A model generated the notes under the pieces. The model saw only the letters and a list, made by a program, of their open reading frames with translations, was not told the origin of the DNA and did no database searches. A stretch of DNA of 64,000 bases from Pseudomonas serbica (GTDB taxonomy: Bacteria > Pseudomonadota > Gammaproteobacteria > Pseudomonadales > Pseudomonadaceae): the NCBI RefSeq assembly GCF_028823535.1, contig NZ_JAQIYM010000011.1, positions 1 to 64,000 on the forward strand. Reading direction: 5' to 3'. Shown in pieces: positions 8,200 to 17,449 of the stretch (position 1 is its first letter; each line of letters opens with the position of its first letter). Made by a program: the position numbers and the translations under genes.

Positions 8200-9210
8200 T
8201 TGTCCGCTCAAGTCATCGCGATTGACGCAATGGGCGGGGACTTCGGTCCCCGCAGCATTGTCCAGGCCAGCCTTGCTTGCCTGTCTGCCACACCCTCGCT
8301 GCACCTGACCCTCGTCGGTCAACCCTCCCTCCTTGAAGAATTGATCGCTGGCCAATCGGCTGTGGATCGCGCGCGCCTGTCGATTACTCCGGCGTCCGAA
8401 GTTATTGCCATGGACGAGAAGCCCGCCCAGGCCCTGCGCGGCAAACCCGATTCCTCGATGCGCGTGGCCCTCGAGTTGCTGCGCGACGGCAAGGTCCAGG
8501 CCTGCGTCAGTGCCGGTAATACCGGAGCGCTGATGGCGTTGTCGCGATTTGTGCTCAAGACCCTGCCGGGTATCGATCGGCCCGCCATGGTAGCGGCGAT
8601 CCCGACGCAGAAAGGTTATTGCCAGTTACTCGACCTGGGCGCCAACGTCGATTGCAGTGCCGAACATTTGCTGCAGTTTGCAGTGATGGGTTCCGTCGCG
8701 GCGGAGACCCTGGGCATCGTGCGTCCGCGTGTGGCCTTGCTGAACATCGGCACCGAGGACATCAAGGGCAATCAGCAGGTCAAGCTGGCTGCAACCCTGT
8801 TGCAGAGTGCCCGTGGCATCAACTACATCGGTTTTGTCGAAGGGGACGGGTTGTACCGTGGCGAAGCGGACGTCGTGGTCTGCGATGGTTTCGTCGGCAA
8901 CATCCTGCTCAAGTCCAGCGAGGGGCTGGCCACCATGATTGCCGGGCGCATCGAGGCGTTATTCAGGCAGAGCCTGCCGGCACGTATGGTCGGTGCCTTG
9001 GCCTTGCCACTGATGAAGCGTCTGCAGGCCGACCTGGCGCCTGCGCGACATAACGGTGCGAGCTTCCTCGGTTTGCAGGGCATTGTCGTAAAGAGTCACG
9101 GTTCTGCAGGGGTCCAGGGCTTTCAAAGTGCCATTTCCCGTGCTCTGATCGAGATCCAGGAAAACCTGCCGGAACGCATCCACGGTCGTCTGGAGGATTT
9201 GTTGCTTTAG
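8200..9210 (+). CDS. plsX: Phosphate acyltransferase PlsX
   Basis: Converts acyl-ACP and phosphate to acyl-phosphate, linking fatty-acid synthesis to phospholipid synthesis at the membrane. The 336-residue protein starts IAIDAMGGDFGP (family signature) and has SAGNTGALMALSRFVLKTLPG and VVVCDGFVGNILLKSSEG. The start is a TTG four bases after rpmF; no better in-frame start precedes the conserved IAIDAMGGD. It heads the fab genes. Confidence 0.96.
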   Translation: MSAQVIAIDAMGGDFGPRSIVQASLACLSATPSLHLTLVGQPSLLEELIAGQSAVDRARLSITPASEVIAMDEKPAQALRGKPDSSMRVALELLRDGKVQACVSAGNTGALMALSRFVLKTLPGIDRPAMVAAIPTQKGYCQLLDLGANVDCSAEHLLQFAVMGSVAAETLGIVRPRVALLNIGTEDIKGNQQVKLAATLLQSARGINYIGFVEGDGLYRGEADVVVCDGFVGNILLKSSEGLATMIAGRIEALFRQSLPARMVGALALPLMKRLQADLAPARHNGASFLGLQGIVVKSHGSAGVQGFQSAISRALIEIQENLPERIHGRLEDLLL

Positions 9211-9335
9211 GCGTTTTCGTCGGACAATGCTTAAATGTGACCGCTTGGGCCAATTGGCCATCCAACTGTCAGTTTCTTGCGTCCCCCGAGCGGGACGCCA
9301 ATTCTCCGACGACCAGATCATTAGGGGCTTGTTAC

Positions 9336-10274
9336 ATGTCTGCTTCCCTCGCATTCGTCTTTCCGGGACAGGGTTCGCAGTCCCTCGGCATGCTGGCCGA
9401 GTTGGGCGCGCAACACCCGGTCGTCCTCGACACATTCAAAGAAGCTTCCGATGCCCTCGGTTACGACCTGTGGGCACTGACCCAGCAAGGGCCGGAAGAG
9501 CAACTCAACCAGACCGATAAAACCCAGCCGGCAATTCTGACCGCTTCGATCGCGCTGTGGCGTCTGTGGCTGGCTGAAGGCGGCGCGCGTCCGGCTTATG
9601 TGGCCGGTCATAGCCTGGGCGAATACAGCGCTCTGGTAGCGGCTGGCAGCTTGAGCCTGGCGGATGCGGTGAAGCTCGTCGAGCGCCGTGGCCAACTGAT
9701 GCAGGAAGCGGTGCCAGCCGGGCAGGGCGGCATGGCTGCCATTCTCGGCCTGGAAGACGCCGACGTACTGGCAGCCTGTGCCGAAGCCGCGCAGGGCGAA
9801 GTCGTCAGTGCGGTCAACTTCAACTCTCCGGGCCAAGTGGTCATCGCCGGTGCCAAGGCTGCGGTCGAGCGTGCCATCGAAGGCTGCAAGGCCCGTGGCG
9901 CCAAGCGCGCCATGCCGTTGCCGGTGAGCGTGCCGTCGCACTGCGAACTGATGCGCCCAGCGGCCGAGCGCTTCGCCGAATCGATCGCTGCGATCGATTG
10001 GCAGGCCCCGCAGATCCCGGTTGTACAGAACGTCAGCGCCCAGGTGCCGGCGGATCTGGAAACGCTCAAGCGTGATCTGCTCGAGCAACTGTACAAGCCA
10101 GTACGCTGGGTAGAATCCGTGCAGACCCTGGCCGCCAAAGGCGCGACCAATCTGGTCGAATGCGGCCCGGGTAAAGTACTGGCCGGTCTGAACAAGCGCT
10201 GCGCCGAAGGCGTATCGACTTCCAATCTCAACACCCCAGACGCTTTCGCTGCCGCCCGTGCAGCGCTGGCCTGA
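9336..10274 (+). CDS. fabD: Malonyl-CoA:ACP transacylase
   Basis: Moves malonyl groups from CoA to acyl carrier protein for fatty-acid elongation. The 312-residue protein has the N-terminal FVFPGQGSQ motif, the nucleophile Ser93 in GHSLGEYSAL, the conserved Gln/Arg region around VERRGQLMQEA and the catalytic His in VPSHCELM (about 201). The start at 9336 gives the family N-terminus MSASLAFVFPGQG; an upstream open frame to 9237 is not conserved. It is followed by fabG after 16 bases. Confidence 0.97.
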   Translation: MSASLAFVFPGQGSQSLGMLAELGAQHPVVLDTFKEASDALGYDLWALTQQGPEEQLNQTDKTQPAILTASIALWRLWLAEGGARPAYVAGHSLGEYSALVAAGSLSLADAVKLVERRGQLMQEAVPAGQGGMAAILGLEDADVLAACAEAAQGEVVSAVNFNSPGQVVIAGAKAAVERAIEGCKARGAKRAMPLPVSVPSHCELMRPAAERFAESIAAIDWQAPQIPVVQNVSAQVPADLETLKRDLLEQLYKPVRWVESVQTLAAKGATNLVECGPGKVLAGLNKRCAEGVSTSNLNTPDAFAAARAALA

Positions 10275-10290
10275 ATCAGGAGAAGCTTGC

Positions 10291-11034
10291 ATGAGTCTGC
10301 AAGGTAAAGTTGCACTGGTCACCGGCGCGAGCCGCGGTATCGGCCAGGCCATCGCCCTGGAACTGGGTCGTCAGGGCGCCATCGTTGTCGGCACCGCGAC
10401 CTCCGCCTCGGGTGCCGAGCGCATTGCCGCCACCCTGAAGGAAAACGGCATTCAGGGCACTGGCCTTGAGCTCAACGTCACCAGCGACGAGTCCGTGGCG
10501 GCTGTCCTGGCAAGCATCCAGGCGCAATTCGGTGCACCGGCGATCCTGGTCAACAATGCCGGCATCACCCGCGATAACCTGATGATGCGCATGAAAGACG
10601 ACGAGTGGCATGACGTGGTCGATACCAACCTGAACAGTCTGTTCCGCCTGTCCAAGGGCGTTTTGCGCGGTATGACCAAGGCTCGTTGGGGACGAATTAT
10701 CAGTATTGGCTCGGTAGTGGGTGCCATGGGCAACGCAGGCCAAGTAAACTACGCTGCCGCCAAGGCCGGCCTGGAAGGTTTCAGCCGCTCTCTGGCGCGT
10801 GAAGTCGGTTCGCGTTCGATTACGGTAAACTCGGTGACCCCTGGGTTCATCGATACCGATATGACCCGCGAACTGCCCGAGGCACAGCGTGAAGCCTTGC
10901 AGACGCAGATTCCGCTGGGTCGTCTGGGGCAAGCTCAAGAGATCGCGTCTGTGGTCGCTTTTCTTGCGTCGGACGGTGCGGCTTACGTTACTGGGGCTAC
11001 AATCCCGGTGAACGGCGGGATGTACATGAGTTAA
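10291..11034 (+). CDS. fabG: 3-oxoacyl-ACP reductase FabG
   Basis: NADPH-dependent reduction of 3-ketoacyl-ACP in the elongation cycle. The 247-residue SDR has the TGASRGIG cofactor motif, LVNNAGITRDNLMMRM, and the Ser-Tyr-Lys triad in GSVVGAMGNAGQVNYAAAKAG. A Shine-Dalgarno (AGGAGAA) precedes the ATG at 10291. It sits between fabD and acpP, as in E. coli. Confidence 0.97.
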   Translation: MSLQGKVALVTGASRGIGQAIALELGRQGAIVVGTATSASGAERIAATLKENGIQGTGLELNVTSDESVAAVLASIQAQFGAPAILVNNAGITRDNLMMRMKDDEWHDVVDTNLNSLFRLSKGVLRGMTKARWGRIISIGSVVGAMGNAGQVNYAAAKAGLEGFSRSLAREVGSRSITVNSVTPGFIDTDMTRELPEAQREALQTQIPLGRLGQAQEIASVVAFLASDGAAYVTGATIPVNGGMYMS

Positions 11035-11145
11035 ATGTGACGGATCGTTTCAAAAAAATGTCATACGAGCTGTCTAAAATCCGTTATAAAGCTGCAATCT
11101 ATTTATAGGCAGCGGGTCACCGGGTTTGAGGAGTGAAGCTTTCAG

Positions 11146-11173
11146 TTGAAAAGCTGAAAAGTCTTTCTATACA
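11146..11173 (+). promoter_or_regulatory. Candidate acpP promoter
   Basis: -35 TTGAAA (11146-11151), 16-base spacer, -10 TATACA (11168-11173), about 45 bases upstream of acpP. acpP is usually expressed far above its neighbours, so its own promoter is expected. A second weaker TATAAA lies near 11085. Confidence 0.5.
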
Positions 11174-11225
11174 CTTACCCACTGGCCAGCTGCCTGAATT
11201 TGTCCATTAGGAGTGAAAACAAGGT

Positions 11226-11462
11226 ATGAGCACCATCGAAGAGCGCGTCAAGAAAATCGTTGCCGAGCAACTGGGCGTTAAAGAAGAAGAAGTTGTCAAC
11301 ACTGCTTCCTTCGTTGAAGACCTGGGTGCTGACTCCCTTGACACCGTTGAGCTGGTGATGGCTCTGGAAGAGGAATTCGAGACCGAAATCCCTGACGAAG
11401 AAGCTGAGAAGATCACTACTGTACAAGCTGCAATCGACTACGTTACCAGCCACCAGGCGTAA
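11226..11462 (+). CDS. acpP: Acyl carrier protein
   Basis: Carries growing acyl chains on a 4'-phosphopantetheine arm attached to Ser37 in DLGADSLDTVELVM. The 78-residue acidic protein begins MSTIEERVKKIVAEQLGV and matches bacterial ACP along its whole length. It lies between fabG and fabF and is followed directly by a strong terminator, which would let it be produced as an abundant short mRNA. Confidence 0.98.
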   Translation: MSTIEERVKKIVAEQLGVKEEEVVNTASFVEDLGADSLDTVELVMALEEEFETEIPDEEAEKITTVQAAIDYVTSHQA

Positions 11463-11491
11463 TAGTTTGTAATCGTTGCTCGCTGTCATGG

Positions 11492-11526
11492 AAAAACCGC
11501 ACTGCCATCATGGCGTGCGGTTTTTT
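11492..11526 (+). terminator. Terminator after acpP
   Basis: AAAAACCGCAC and GTGCGGTTTTT arms flank a TGCCATCATGGC centre that can itself pair, followed by a T-run at 11521-11526. It would separate acpP from fabF at least in part. Confidence 0.88.
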
Positions 11527-11571
11527 CTTTAGGCCTGATGCAAAGTCGTCATTTGAAAAAAGGAGAGTGCT

Positions 11572-12816
11572 GTGTCGCGTAGACGCGTCGTAGTCACCGG
11601 TATGGGTATGTTGTCGCCACTGGGCACGGATGTGCCGAGCAGCTGGCAGGGCATTCTGGCTGGCCGCAGTGGCATTGGTCTGATCGAACACACCGACCTT
11701 TCTGCCTATTCCACCCGTTTTGGCGGCTCGGTAAAGGGCTTCAATGTCGAGGAATACCTGTCGCTCAAGGAAGCGCGCAAGCTCGACCTGTTCATTCAGT
11801 ACGGTCTGGCCGCAGGTTTTCAGGCAGTGCGCAATGCCGGCCTGGAAGTGACCGACGCCAACCGCGAGCGCATTGGCGTGGCCATGGGTTCGGGTATCGG
11901 TGGACTGACCAACATCGAAGAAACCAGTCGCACCTTGCATGAGACCGGCCCGCGACGGATTTCTCCGTTCTTCGTGCCTGGTTCCATCATCAACATGATT
12001 TCCGGCTTCCTGTCCATCCACCTCGGGGCACAGGGGCCTAACTACGCCATCGCCACGGCGTGTACTACCGGTACGCACTGCATCGGCATGGCTGCACGCA
12101 ACATCATGTACGACGAAGCCGACGTGATGATCGCCGGCGGCGCCGAAATGGCCGCCTGCGGCCTGGGTATGGGCGGTTTTGGTGCCTCCCGCGCACTGTC
12201 GACCCGCAACGACGAGCCGACCCGCGCCAGTCGTCCATGGGACAAGGGCCGTGATGGCTTCGTATTGTCCAATGGCGCCGGTGCACTGGTTCTTGAAGAA
12301 CTGGAACACGCCAAGGCCCGTGGCGCGACCATCTATGCCGAACTGATCGGTTTCGGTACCAGTGGCGACGCTTACCACATGACTTCGCCACCCGCCGACG
12401 GTGCCGGTGCTGCTCGCTGCATTACCAATGCGCTGCGTGACGCCAGAATCAATGGCGATCAAGTGCAGTACATCAATGCCCACGGCACCTCGACGCCGGC
12501 GGGTGACCTCGCCGAGGTCAATGCGATCAAGTCGGTGTTCGGCGAGCACGCCTACAAGATGGCCGTCAGTTCGACCAAGTCGATGACCGGGCACTTGCTG
12601 GGTGCGGCGGGCGCGGTCGAAGCCATCTTCAGCGTGTTGGCAATCAACAGCCAGGTGGCGCCACCGACCATCAACCTCGATGAGCCGGACGAAGGCTGCG
12701 ATCTCGACTTCGTGCCGCACACAGCGCGCAACATGGATATCGATGTGGTCCTGTCCAACTCCTTCGGTTTTGGCGGTACCAACGGCTCGCTGGTGTTCCG
12801 CCGGTTTGCAGGCTGA
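11572..12816 (+). CDS. fabF: 3-oxoacyl-ACP synthase II
   Basis: Condenses malonyl-ACP with acyl-ACP, including the palmitoleoyl to vaccenoyl step. The 414-residue thiolase-fold enzyme has the active-site Cys in ATACTTGTHCIG and the two His residues in NAHGTSTPAGD and STKSMTGHLLGAAG, plus the C-terminal NSFGFGGTN loop. The start is GTG with an AGGAG site 7 bases upstream. It overlaps pabC by one base. Confidence 0.97.
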   Translation: MSRRRVVVTGMGMLSPLGTDVPSSWQGILAGRSGIGLIEHTDLSAYSTRFGGSVKGFNVEEYLSLKEARKLDLFIQYGLAAGFQAVRNAGLEVTDANRERIGVAMGSGIGGLTNIEETSRTLHETGPRRISPFFVPGSIINMISGFLSIHLGAQGPNYAIATACTTGTHCIGMAARNIMYDEADVMIAGGAEMAACGLGMGGFGASRALSTRNDEPTRASRPWDKGRDGFVLSNGAGALVLEELEHAKARGATIYAELIGFGTSGDAYHMTSPPADGAGAARCITNALRDARINGDQVQYINAHGTSTPAGDLAEVNAIKSVFGEHAYKMAVSSTKSMTGHLLGAAGAVEAIFSVLAINSQVAPPTINLDEPDEGCDLDFVPHTARNMDIDVVLSNSFGFGGTNGSLVFRRFAG

Positions 12817-13631
12817 TGGACAGCTGGGTCGACGGTCAGCCGGCTGACGCATTGTCGCTGAAGGATCGCGGCCTGGCTTATGGCGACGGTCTGTTCGAGA
12901 CCATCGCCGTGCGCAATGGGCAACCGCTGTTGCTGGACCGGCATTTGTCGCGTCTGGCACAGGGTTGCTCGCGCCTGGCAATCTACGTCGACCCCGAGCA
13001 GATCCACAACGAGCTGCTGGCCTACGCGAATGCTTTGGGCGAGGGCGTGCTCAAGCTCATCGTGACCCGTGGCGATGGCCTGCGCGGTTATGCGCCTGAT
13101 CCCAAGGCCCACGCCCGGCGCATCCTGCAGGGTAATCCTGCCGCTGCCTATCCTGCTGTCCATGGCGAGCAGGGCGTGCGTCTGTTCCCTTGCACCACGC
13201 GACTTTCCAGGCAGCCGCTGCTGGCGGGGCTCAAGCACCTCAATCGCCTTGAACAGGTCATTGCCCGCGCCGAATGGCAAGACACCGAGCACGCCGAAGG
13301 CTTGATGCTCGATCAGGCCGGTCGGGTGATCGAGGGTGTGTTCAGCAACCTGTTCCTGGTGCGCAATGGCGTGCTGGTCACCGCCGATCTCAAGCGTTGC
13401 GGCGTGGCAGGGGTGATGCGAGCCGAATTATTGTTTCAAGCCGAGTCGTTGGGTATTCCCACGCAAATCACCGATATCCCTCTCGAACAGCTGCAGTGGG
13501 CCGATGAAGTCTTTGTCTGCAACAGCGTGTATGGCATTTGGCCGGTGCGCGCCTATGCAGCACTGAGCTGGCCGGTTGGGCCGCTCACCCGTAAACTCCA
13601 AACCATTGCCCGCGCGCTACTGGATGCTTGA
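12816..13631 (+). CDS. pabC: Aminodeoxychorismate lyase
   Basis: PLP enzyme that splits 4-amino-4-deoxychorismate into p-aminobenzoate and pyruvate for folate synthesis. The 271-residue class-IV fold protein has SLKDRGLAYGDGLFETIAV, the PLP lysine in LKHLNRLEQV, and the EGVFSNLFLV loop. TGATG overlap with fabF indicates coupling. The position between fabF and mltG is the standard one and distinguishes it from the similar D-amino-acid transaminase and IlvE. Confidence 0.93.
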   Translation: MDSWVDGQPADALSLKDRGLAYGDGLFETIAVRNGQPLLLDRHLSRLAQGCSRLAIYVDPEQIHNELLAYANALGEGVLKLIVTRGDGLRGYAPDPKAHARRILQGNPAAAYPAVHGEQGVRLFPCTTRLSRQPLLAGLKHLNRLEQVIARAEWQDTEHAEGLMLDQAGRVIEGVFSNLFLVRNGVLVTADLKRCGVAGVMRAELLFQAESLGIPTQITDIPLEQLQWADEVFVCNSVYGIWPVRAYAALSWPVGPLTRKLQTIARALLDA

Positions 13632-13634
13632 TAC

Positions 13635-14894
13635 GTGAGACGTAAACTCTTGCTGCTGCTGGAAACCGGACTGGTTCTGGCGGGGCTGACGTTAGGTGCT
13701 TCTGCCTGGAAAATTCATTCGGCACTGGTGCAACCGCTGAATATCACACAGGAAGAACTGCTTGAGGTGCCCAAGGGCACCACCCCGAACCGCACTTTCC
13801 TGCGCATGGAAGCCGATGGCGTCATCAAGGACGCCTTCTGGCTGCGCGTCTATTGGCGTTTCAATTTGCCTAAACAGCCGCTGCACAGTGGTGAGTACCG
13901 CATGACGCCTGGCATGACCGTCGAAGGCCTGATCGACCTGTGGAAGCGCGGGGAAATGGTGCAGTACAGCCTGACCCTGGTCGAAGGCTGGAATTTCCAC
14001 CAGGTCCGTGCGGCCCTGGCCAAGGAAGAAAAACTTGAGCAAACCCTGAACGGTTTGAGCGACAGTCAGGTCATGGAAAAGATCGGTCATGGCGGGATTT
14101 TTCCTGAAGGGCGATTCTTTCCCGACACTTACCGCTTCGTACGGGGCATGACCGACACCGAGCTGCTGAAAACCGCTTACGACCGCCTCGACGAAGTGCT
14201 GGCCAAGGAGTGGAACCAGCGCGCAGCCGACCTGCCTTATTCCGGGCCCTATCAAGCCCTGATCATGGCCTCGCTGGTGGAGAAGGAAACTGGTGTGCCG
14301 CAGGAGCGTGGGCAGATAGCCGGCGTGTTTGTGCGGCGCATGGCGATCGGCATGTTGCTGCAAACAGACCCGACGGTGATCTATGGCCTGGGTGACCGTT
14401 ACAACGGCAAGCTGACTCGCGCCCACCTCAAGGAAGCGACCCCCTACAACACCTACATGATTGCCGGCCTGCCGCCGACCCCGATTGCCATGGTCGGCCG
14501 TGAAGCCATCCACGCGGCACTCAATCCTGTGGAAGGCACCAGCCTTTACTTCGTGGCGCGCGGCGATGGCAGCCATGTGTTCTCCGATGACCTGGACGCG
14601 CACAACAACGCCGTGCGAGAGTTCCAGCTCAAGCGCCGTGCCGATTACCGCTCCAGTCCGGCACCGGTGACCACGCCAGAAACGCCCGAAACACCGGATA
14701 CCCAGGCACAGCAAACCGAGACGGCGCAACCCGAGGCTAGCGATGCTCCTGAGGGCCAGCCCCCGGTCCCGGCGGCTTCGCCCTCCCCGGCGCCCGAGAC
14801 GGCACCTGCAGTGCCAGAGCAAGAACCAGCGCCTGAAGCTGCACCGGATCCGCAACCAGGACCGAATGCTACAGCACCGCAAAGCACGCAATGA
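13635..14894 (+). CDS. mltG: Endolytic murein transglycosylase MltG
   Basis: Inner-membrane lytic transglycosylase that cuts nascent glycan strands and probably sets their length. The 419-residue protein has an N-terminal membrane segment (about 5-22), a LysM-like part and the YceG domain with the catalytic Glu in ASLVEKETGVPQERG. Residues from about 335 on form a Pro/Ala/Glu/Thr-rich tail of some 80 residues that E. coli MltG lacks. The start is GTG, 3 bases after pabC. Confidence 0.93.
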   Translation: MRRKLLLLLETGLVLAGLTLGASAWKIHSALVQPLNITQEELLEVPKGTTPNRTFLRMEADGVIKDAFWLRVYWRFNLPKQPLHSGEYRMTPGMTVEGLIDLWKRGEMVQYSLTLVEGWNFHQVRAALAKEEKLEQTLNGLSDSQVMEKIGHGGIFPEGRFFPDTYRFVRGMTDTELLKTAYDRLDEVLAKEWNQRAADLPYSGPYQALIMASLVEKETGVPQERGQIAGVFVRRMAIGMLLQTDPTVIYGLGDRYNGKLTRAHLKEATPYNTYMIAGLPPTPIAMVGREAIHAALNPVEGTSLYFVARGDGSHVFSDDLDAHNNAVREFQLKRRADYRSSPAPVTTPETPETPDTQAQQTETAQPEASDAPEGQPPVPAASPSPAPETAPAVPEQEPAPEAAPDPQPGPNATAPQSTQ

Positions 14895-14913
14895 ATCTGA
14901 CTAAGGACTGCCT

Positions 14914-15546
14914 GTGACTGGCTTGTTTATTACGCTGGAAGGCCCGGAAGGCGCCGGCAAGAGCACCAATCGCGAATACCTGGCCGAGCGCCTGCGCGCT
15001 GCCGGTATCGAGGTGGTGCTGACCCGCGAACCGGGTGGTACGCCACTGGCCGAACGCATCCGCGAAGTGCTGTTGGCGCCGGTCGATGAAGTCATGAATC
15101 CGGACACCGAGTTGTTGCTGGTATTCGCCGCGCGTGCCCAGCACCTGGCCGAAGTCATTCGTCCGGCGCTGGCCCGTGGTGCGGTGGTGTTGTGTGATCG
15201 TTTCACCGATTCCACCTATGCCTATCAGGGCGGAGGCCGCGGCCTGTCCCTGGAACGTATCGCGGCGCTGGAAAACTTTGTCCAGGGCGACCTGCGACCC
15301 GACCTGACGCTGATCTTCGACCTGCCGGTGGAAGTGGGCCTGGCGCGCGCCAGTGCCCGCGGGCGCCTGGATCGTTTTGAACTGGAAGGCCGGACCTTTT
15401 TCGATGCCGTGCGCGGTGCTTTCCTAAAGCGCGCGGCAGAACAGCCTGCGCGTTACGTGCTGATCGACGCCGCACAGCCGTTGGCGCAGGTCCAGCAATC
15501 CCTTGATGCCTTGCTGCCACGCCTGTTGGAGTTGAGCCGTGGCTGA
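14914..15546 (+). CDS. tmk: Thymidylate kinase
   Basis: Phosphorylates dTMP to dTDP for DNA synthesis. The 210-residue protein has the P-loop LEGPEGAGKST (about 7-17), the TREPGGTPLAERIR motif, the DRFTDSTYAYQGGGRG motif, and a lid region. GTG start. Its end overlaps holB by 8 bases, so the two replication genes are coupled. Confidence 0.96.
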   Translation: MTGLFITLEGPEGAGKSTNREYLAERLRAAGIEVVLTREPGGTPLAERIREVLLAPVDEVMNPDTELLLVFAARAQHLAEVIRPALARGAVVLCDRFTDSTYAYQGGGRGLSLERIAALENFVQGDLRPDLTLIFDLPVEVGLARASARGRLDRFELEGRTFFDAVRGAFLKRAAEQPARYVLIDAAQPLAQVQQSLDALLPRLLELSRG

Positions 15547-16525
15547 AGCCTACCCGTGGCAGGACAGTCTCTGGCAGCAGCTGGCCGGTCGTGCGCAACA
15601 CGCCCATGCCTATCTGCTTCATGGCCCGGCCGGGATCGGCAAGCGGGCGTTGGCCGAACGCCTGATGGCCAGCCTGCTATGCCAGCGTCCGACCGCGCAG
15701 GGCGCTTGTGGCGAATGCAAATCGTGCCTGTTGCTCAAGGCCGGCAGTCATCCCGACAACTACATCCTGGAGCCGGAGGAAGCCGACAAGGCGATCAAGG
15801 TCGACCAGGTGCGCGACCTGGTCAGTTTCGTGGTGCAGACCGCACAGTTGGGTGGACGCAAGGTGGTGCTGATCGAGCCGGTCGAGTCGATGAACATCAA
15901 CGCCGCCAACGCTTTGCTCAAAAGCCTCGAGGAGCCGTCCGGCGACACCGTGTTGCTGTTGGTCAGCCACCAGCCCAGCCGTCTGTTGCCGACCATCAAG
16001 AGCCGCTGCGTGCAGCAAGCCTGCCCGCTGCCGGGCGAGGCCATGAGCCTGGACTGGCTGGCCAAGGCCTTGCCGGAGTGTTCGCAGGAAGAACGCGTCG
16101 AATTGCTGACCCTGGCCGCCGGTTCGCCGCTGGCCGCCGTCAACCTGCAGGCCCAGGGCGTGCGTGAGCAGCGCGCGCAAGTGGTCGATGGGGTGAAGAA
16201 ATTGCTCAAGCAGCAACAATCGCCGACACAGCTGGCCGAGGGCTGGAATGCGATTCCGTTGTTGCTGCTGTTCGACTGGTTCTGTGACTGGTCGAGCCTG
16301 ATCCTGCGCTATCAGCTGACCCAGGATGAAGAAGGCCTGGGGCTGATGGACATGCGCAAGGTGATTCAGTACCTGGCGCAAAAAACCACTCAGGATAAGG
16401 TCCTGAACATCCAGGACTGGATCCTTGCCCAACGCCAGAAAGTGTTGAGCAAAGCCAACCTCAACCGGGTGCTGTTGCTGGAAGCGCTGCTGGTGCAATG
16501 GGCGACTTTGCCTACCCAGAGATAA
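15539..16525 (+). CDS. holB: DNA polymerase III delta-prime subunit
   Basis: Part of the clamp loader that places the beta clamp on DNA. The 328-residue AAA+ protein has HGPAGIGKRALAERL (Walker A-like), a four-cysteine zinc module in CQRPTAQGACGECKSC, the SLEEPSGDTVLLLVSHQP segment and the KSRC (sensor/SRC) motif. GTG start inside tmk. In P. aeruginosa pilZ follows holB; here tatD follows after only 72 bases. Confidence 0.94.
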   Translation: MAEAYPWQDSLWQQLAGRAQHAHAYLLHGPAGIGKRALAERLMASLLCQRPTAQGACGECKSCLLLKAGSHPDNYILEPEEADKAIKVDQVRDLVSFVVQTAQLGGRKVVLIEPVESMNINAANALLKSLEEPSGDTVLLLVSHQPSRLLPTIKSRCVQQACPLPGEAMSLDWLAKALPECSQEERVELLTLAAGSPLAAVNLQAQGVREQRAQVVDGVKKLLKQQQSPTQLAEGWNAIPLLLLFDWFCDWSSLILRYQLTQDEEGLGLMDMRKVIQYLAQKTTQDKVLNIQDWILAQRQKVLSKANLNRVLLLEALLVQWATLPTQR

Positions 16526-16597
16526 CCCTCTGCGCCTAAACTCCAAGTCACAGGCAATCCGACTGTCCCACTCATACGATGTAGTTGCAGCCCATTT

Positions 16598-17383
16598 ATG
16601 CTCGTAGATTCCCATTGTCACCTTGATCGCCTCGACCTCGCCGCCCATGACGGCTCGCTGGATGCCGCCCTGGAGGCGGCCCGCCAGCGTGGGGTAGGGC
16701 ACTTTCTGTGTATCGGTGTCAGCGCCGACAACGCGGCCGATGTCAAAGCCCTGGCCGAGCGCTACGACGATGTCGATTGCTCGGTCGGCGTGCATCCGCT
16801 GGACGTGCAGCCGGGTGCGGCGCCTGCGCTGGATTGGCTGTTGCACGAGCTCAACCATCCGCGCGTGGTGGCGATCGGTGAAACCGGCCTGGATTATCAC
16901 TACGAACCGGAAGCGGCAGCGTTGCAGCAGCAATCCTTCAGGTTGCACCTGCAAGCGGCCCAGCAGACCGGCAAGCCGGTGATCATCCATACCCGCGGTG
17001 CCCGCGCCGATACCTTGAACCTGCTGCGTGAAGCGGCGCTGCCCCAGGCGGGCGTACTGCACTGTTTCACCGAAGACTGGGACATGGCGAAAGCCGCGCT
17101 GGACATGGGTTACTACATTTCCCTGTCCGGGATTGTCACATTCCGCAATGCCGACGCATTGCGCGACGTGGCGAGCAAGGTGCCAGCCGACCGTTTGCTG
17201 GTGGAAACCGACTCACCGTACCTGGCGCCGATCCCGTATCGCGGCAAGCCGAACCTGCCGCAGTACGTTCGTGAAGTAGCGGAATTTCTGGCAATGTTGC
17301 GGGGTGAGGCTTACGAGCGATTTGCCGAGCAGACCACCGAGAACTTCAAGCGATTGTTCCCGTTGGCGCATGTGAAAGGTTAA
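16598..17383 (+). CDS. tatD: TatD-family metal-dependent hydrolase
   Basis: Metal-dependent nuclease/hydrolase (YcfH/TatD family). The 261-residue TIM-barrel protein begins MLVDSHCHLDRLD (first metal-binding His pair) and has GETGLDYHYE, VIIHTRGARAD, VLHCFTEDWDMA and LLVETDSPYLAP, which carry the remaining ligands. No good Shine-Dalgarno is visible before the ATG. The YcfH-type gene follows holB in many gamma-proteobacteria. Confidence 0.92.
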   Translation: MLVDSHCHLDRLDLAAHDGSLDAALEAARQRGVGHFLCIGVSADNAADVKALAERYDDVDCSVGVHPLDVQPGAAPALDWLLHELNHPRVVAIGETGLDYHYEPEAAALQQQSFRLHLQAAQQTGKPVIIHTRGARADTLNLLREAALPQAGVLHCFTEDWDMAKAALDMGYYISLSGIVTFRNADALRDVASKVPADRLLVETDSPYLAPIPYRGKPNLPQYVREVAEFLAMLRGEAYERFAEQTTENFKRLFPLAHVKG

Positions 17384-17394
17384 ATCGCAGGCAA

Positions 17395-17430
17395 AAAAAA
17401 CCCGGGTTCTGGGGGGTGAATCCGGGTTAA
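17395..17430. terminator. Hairpin after tatD with an A-run on its left side
   Basis: AACCCGG and CCGGGTT arms around a G-rich centre, preceded by eight A's. Read on the minus strand it is a complete terminator (stem then T8), although no minus-strand gene is known to the right. On the plus strand it lacks a T-run but may still protect the tatD mRNA end. Confidence 0.55.
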
Positions 17431-17449
17431 GACCATTAGGAGTAAAACA

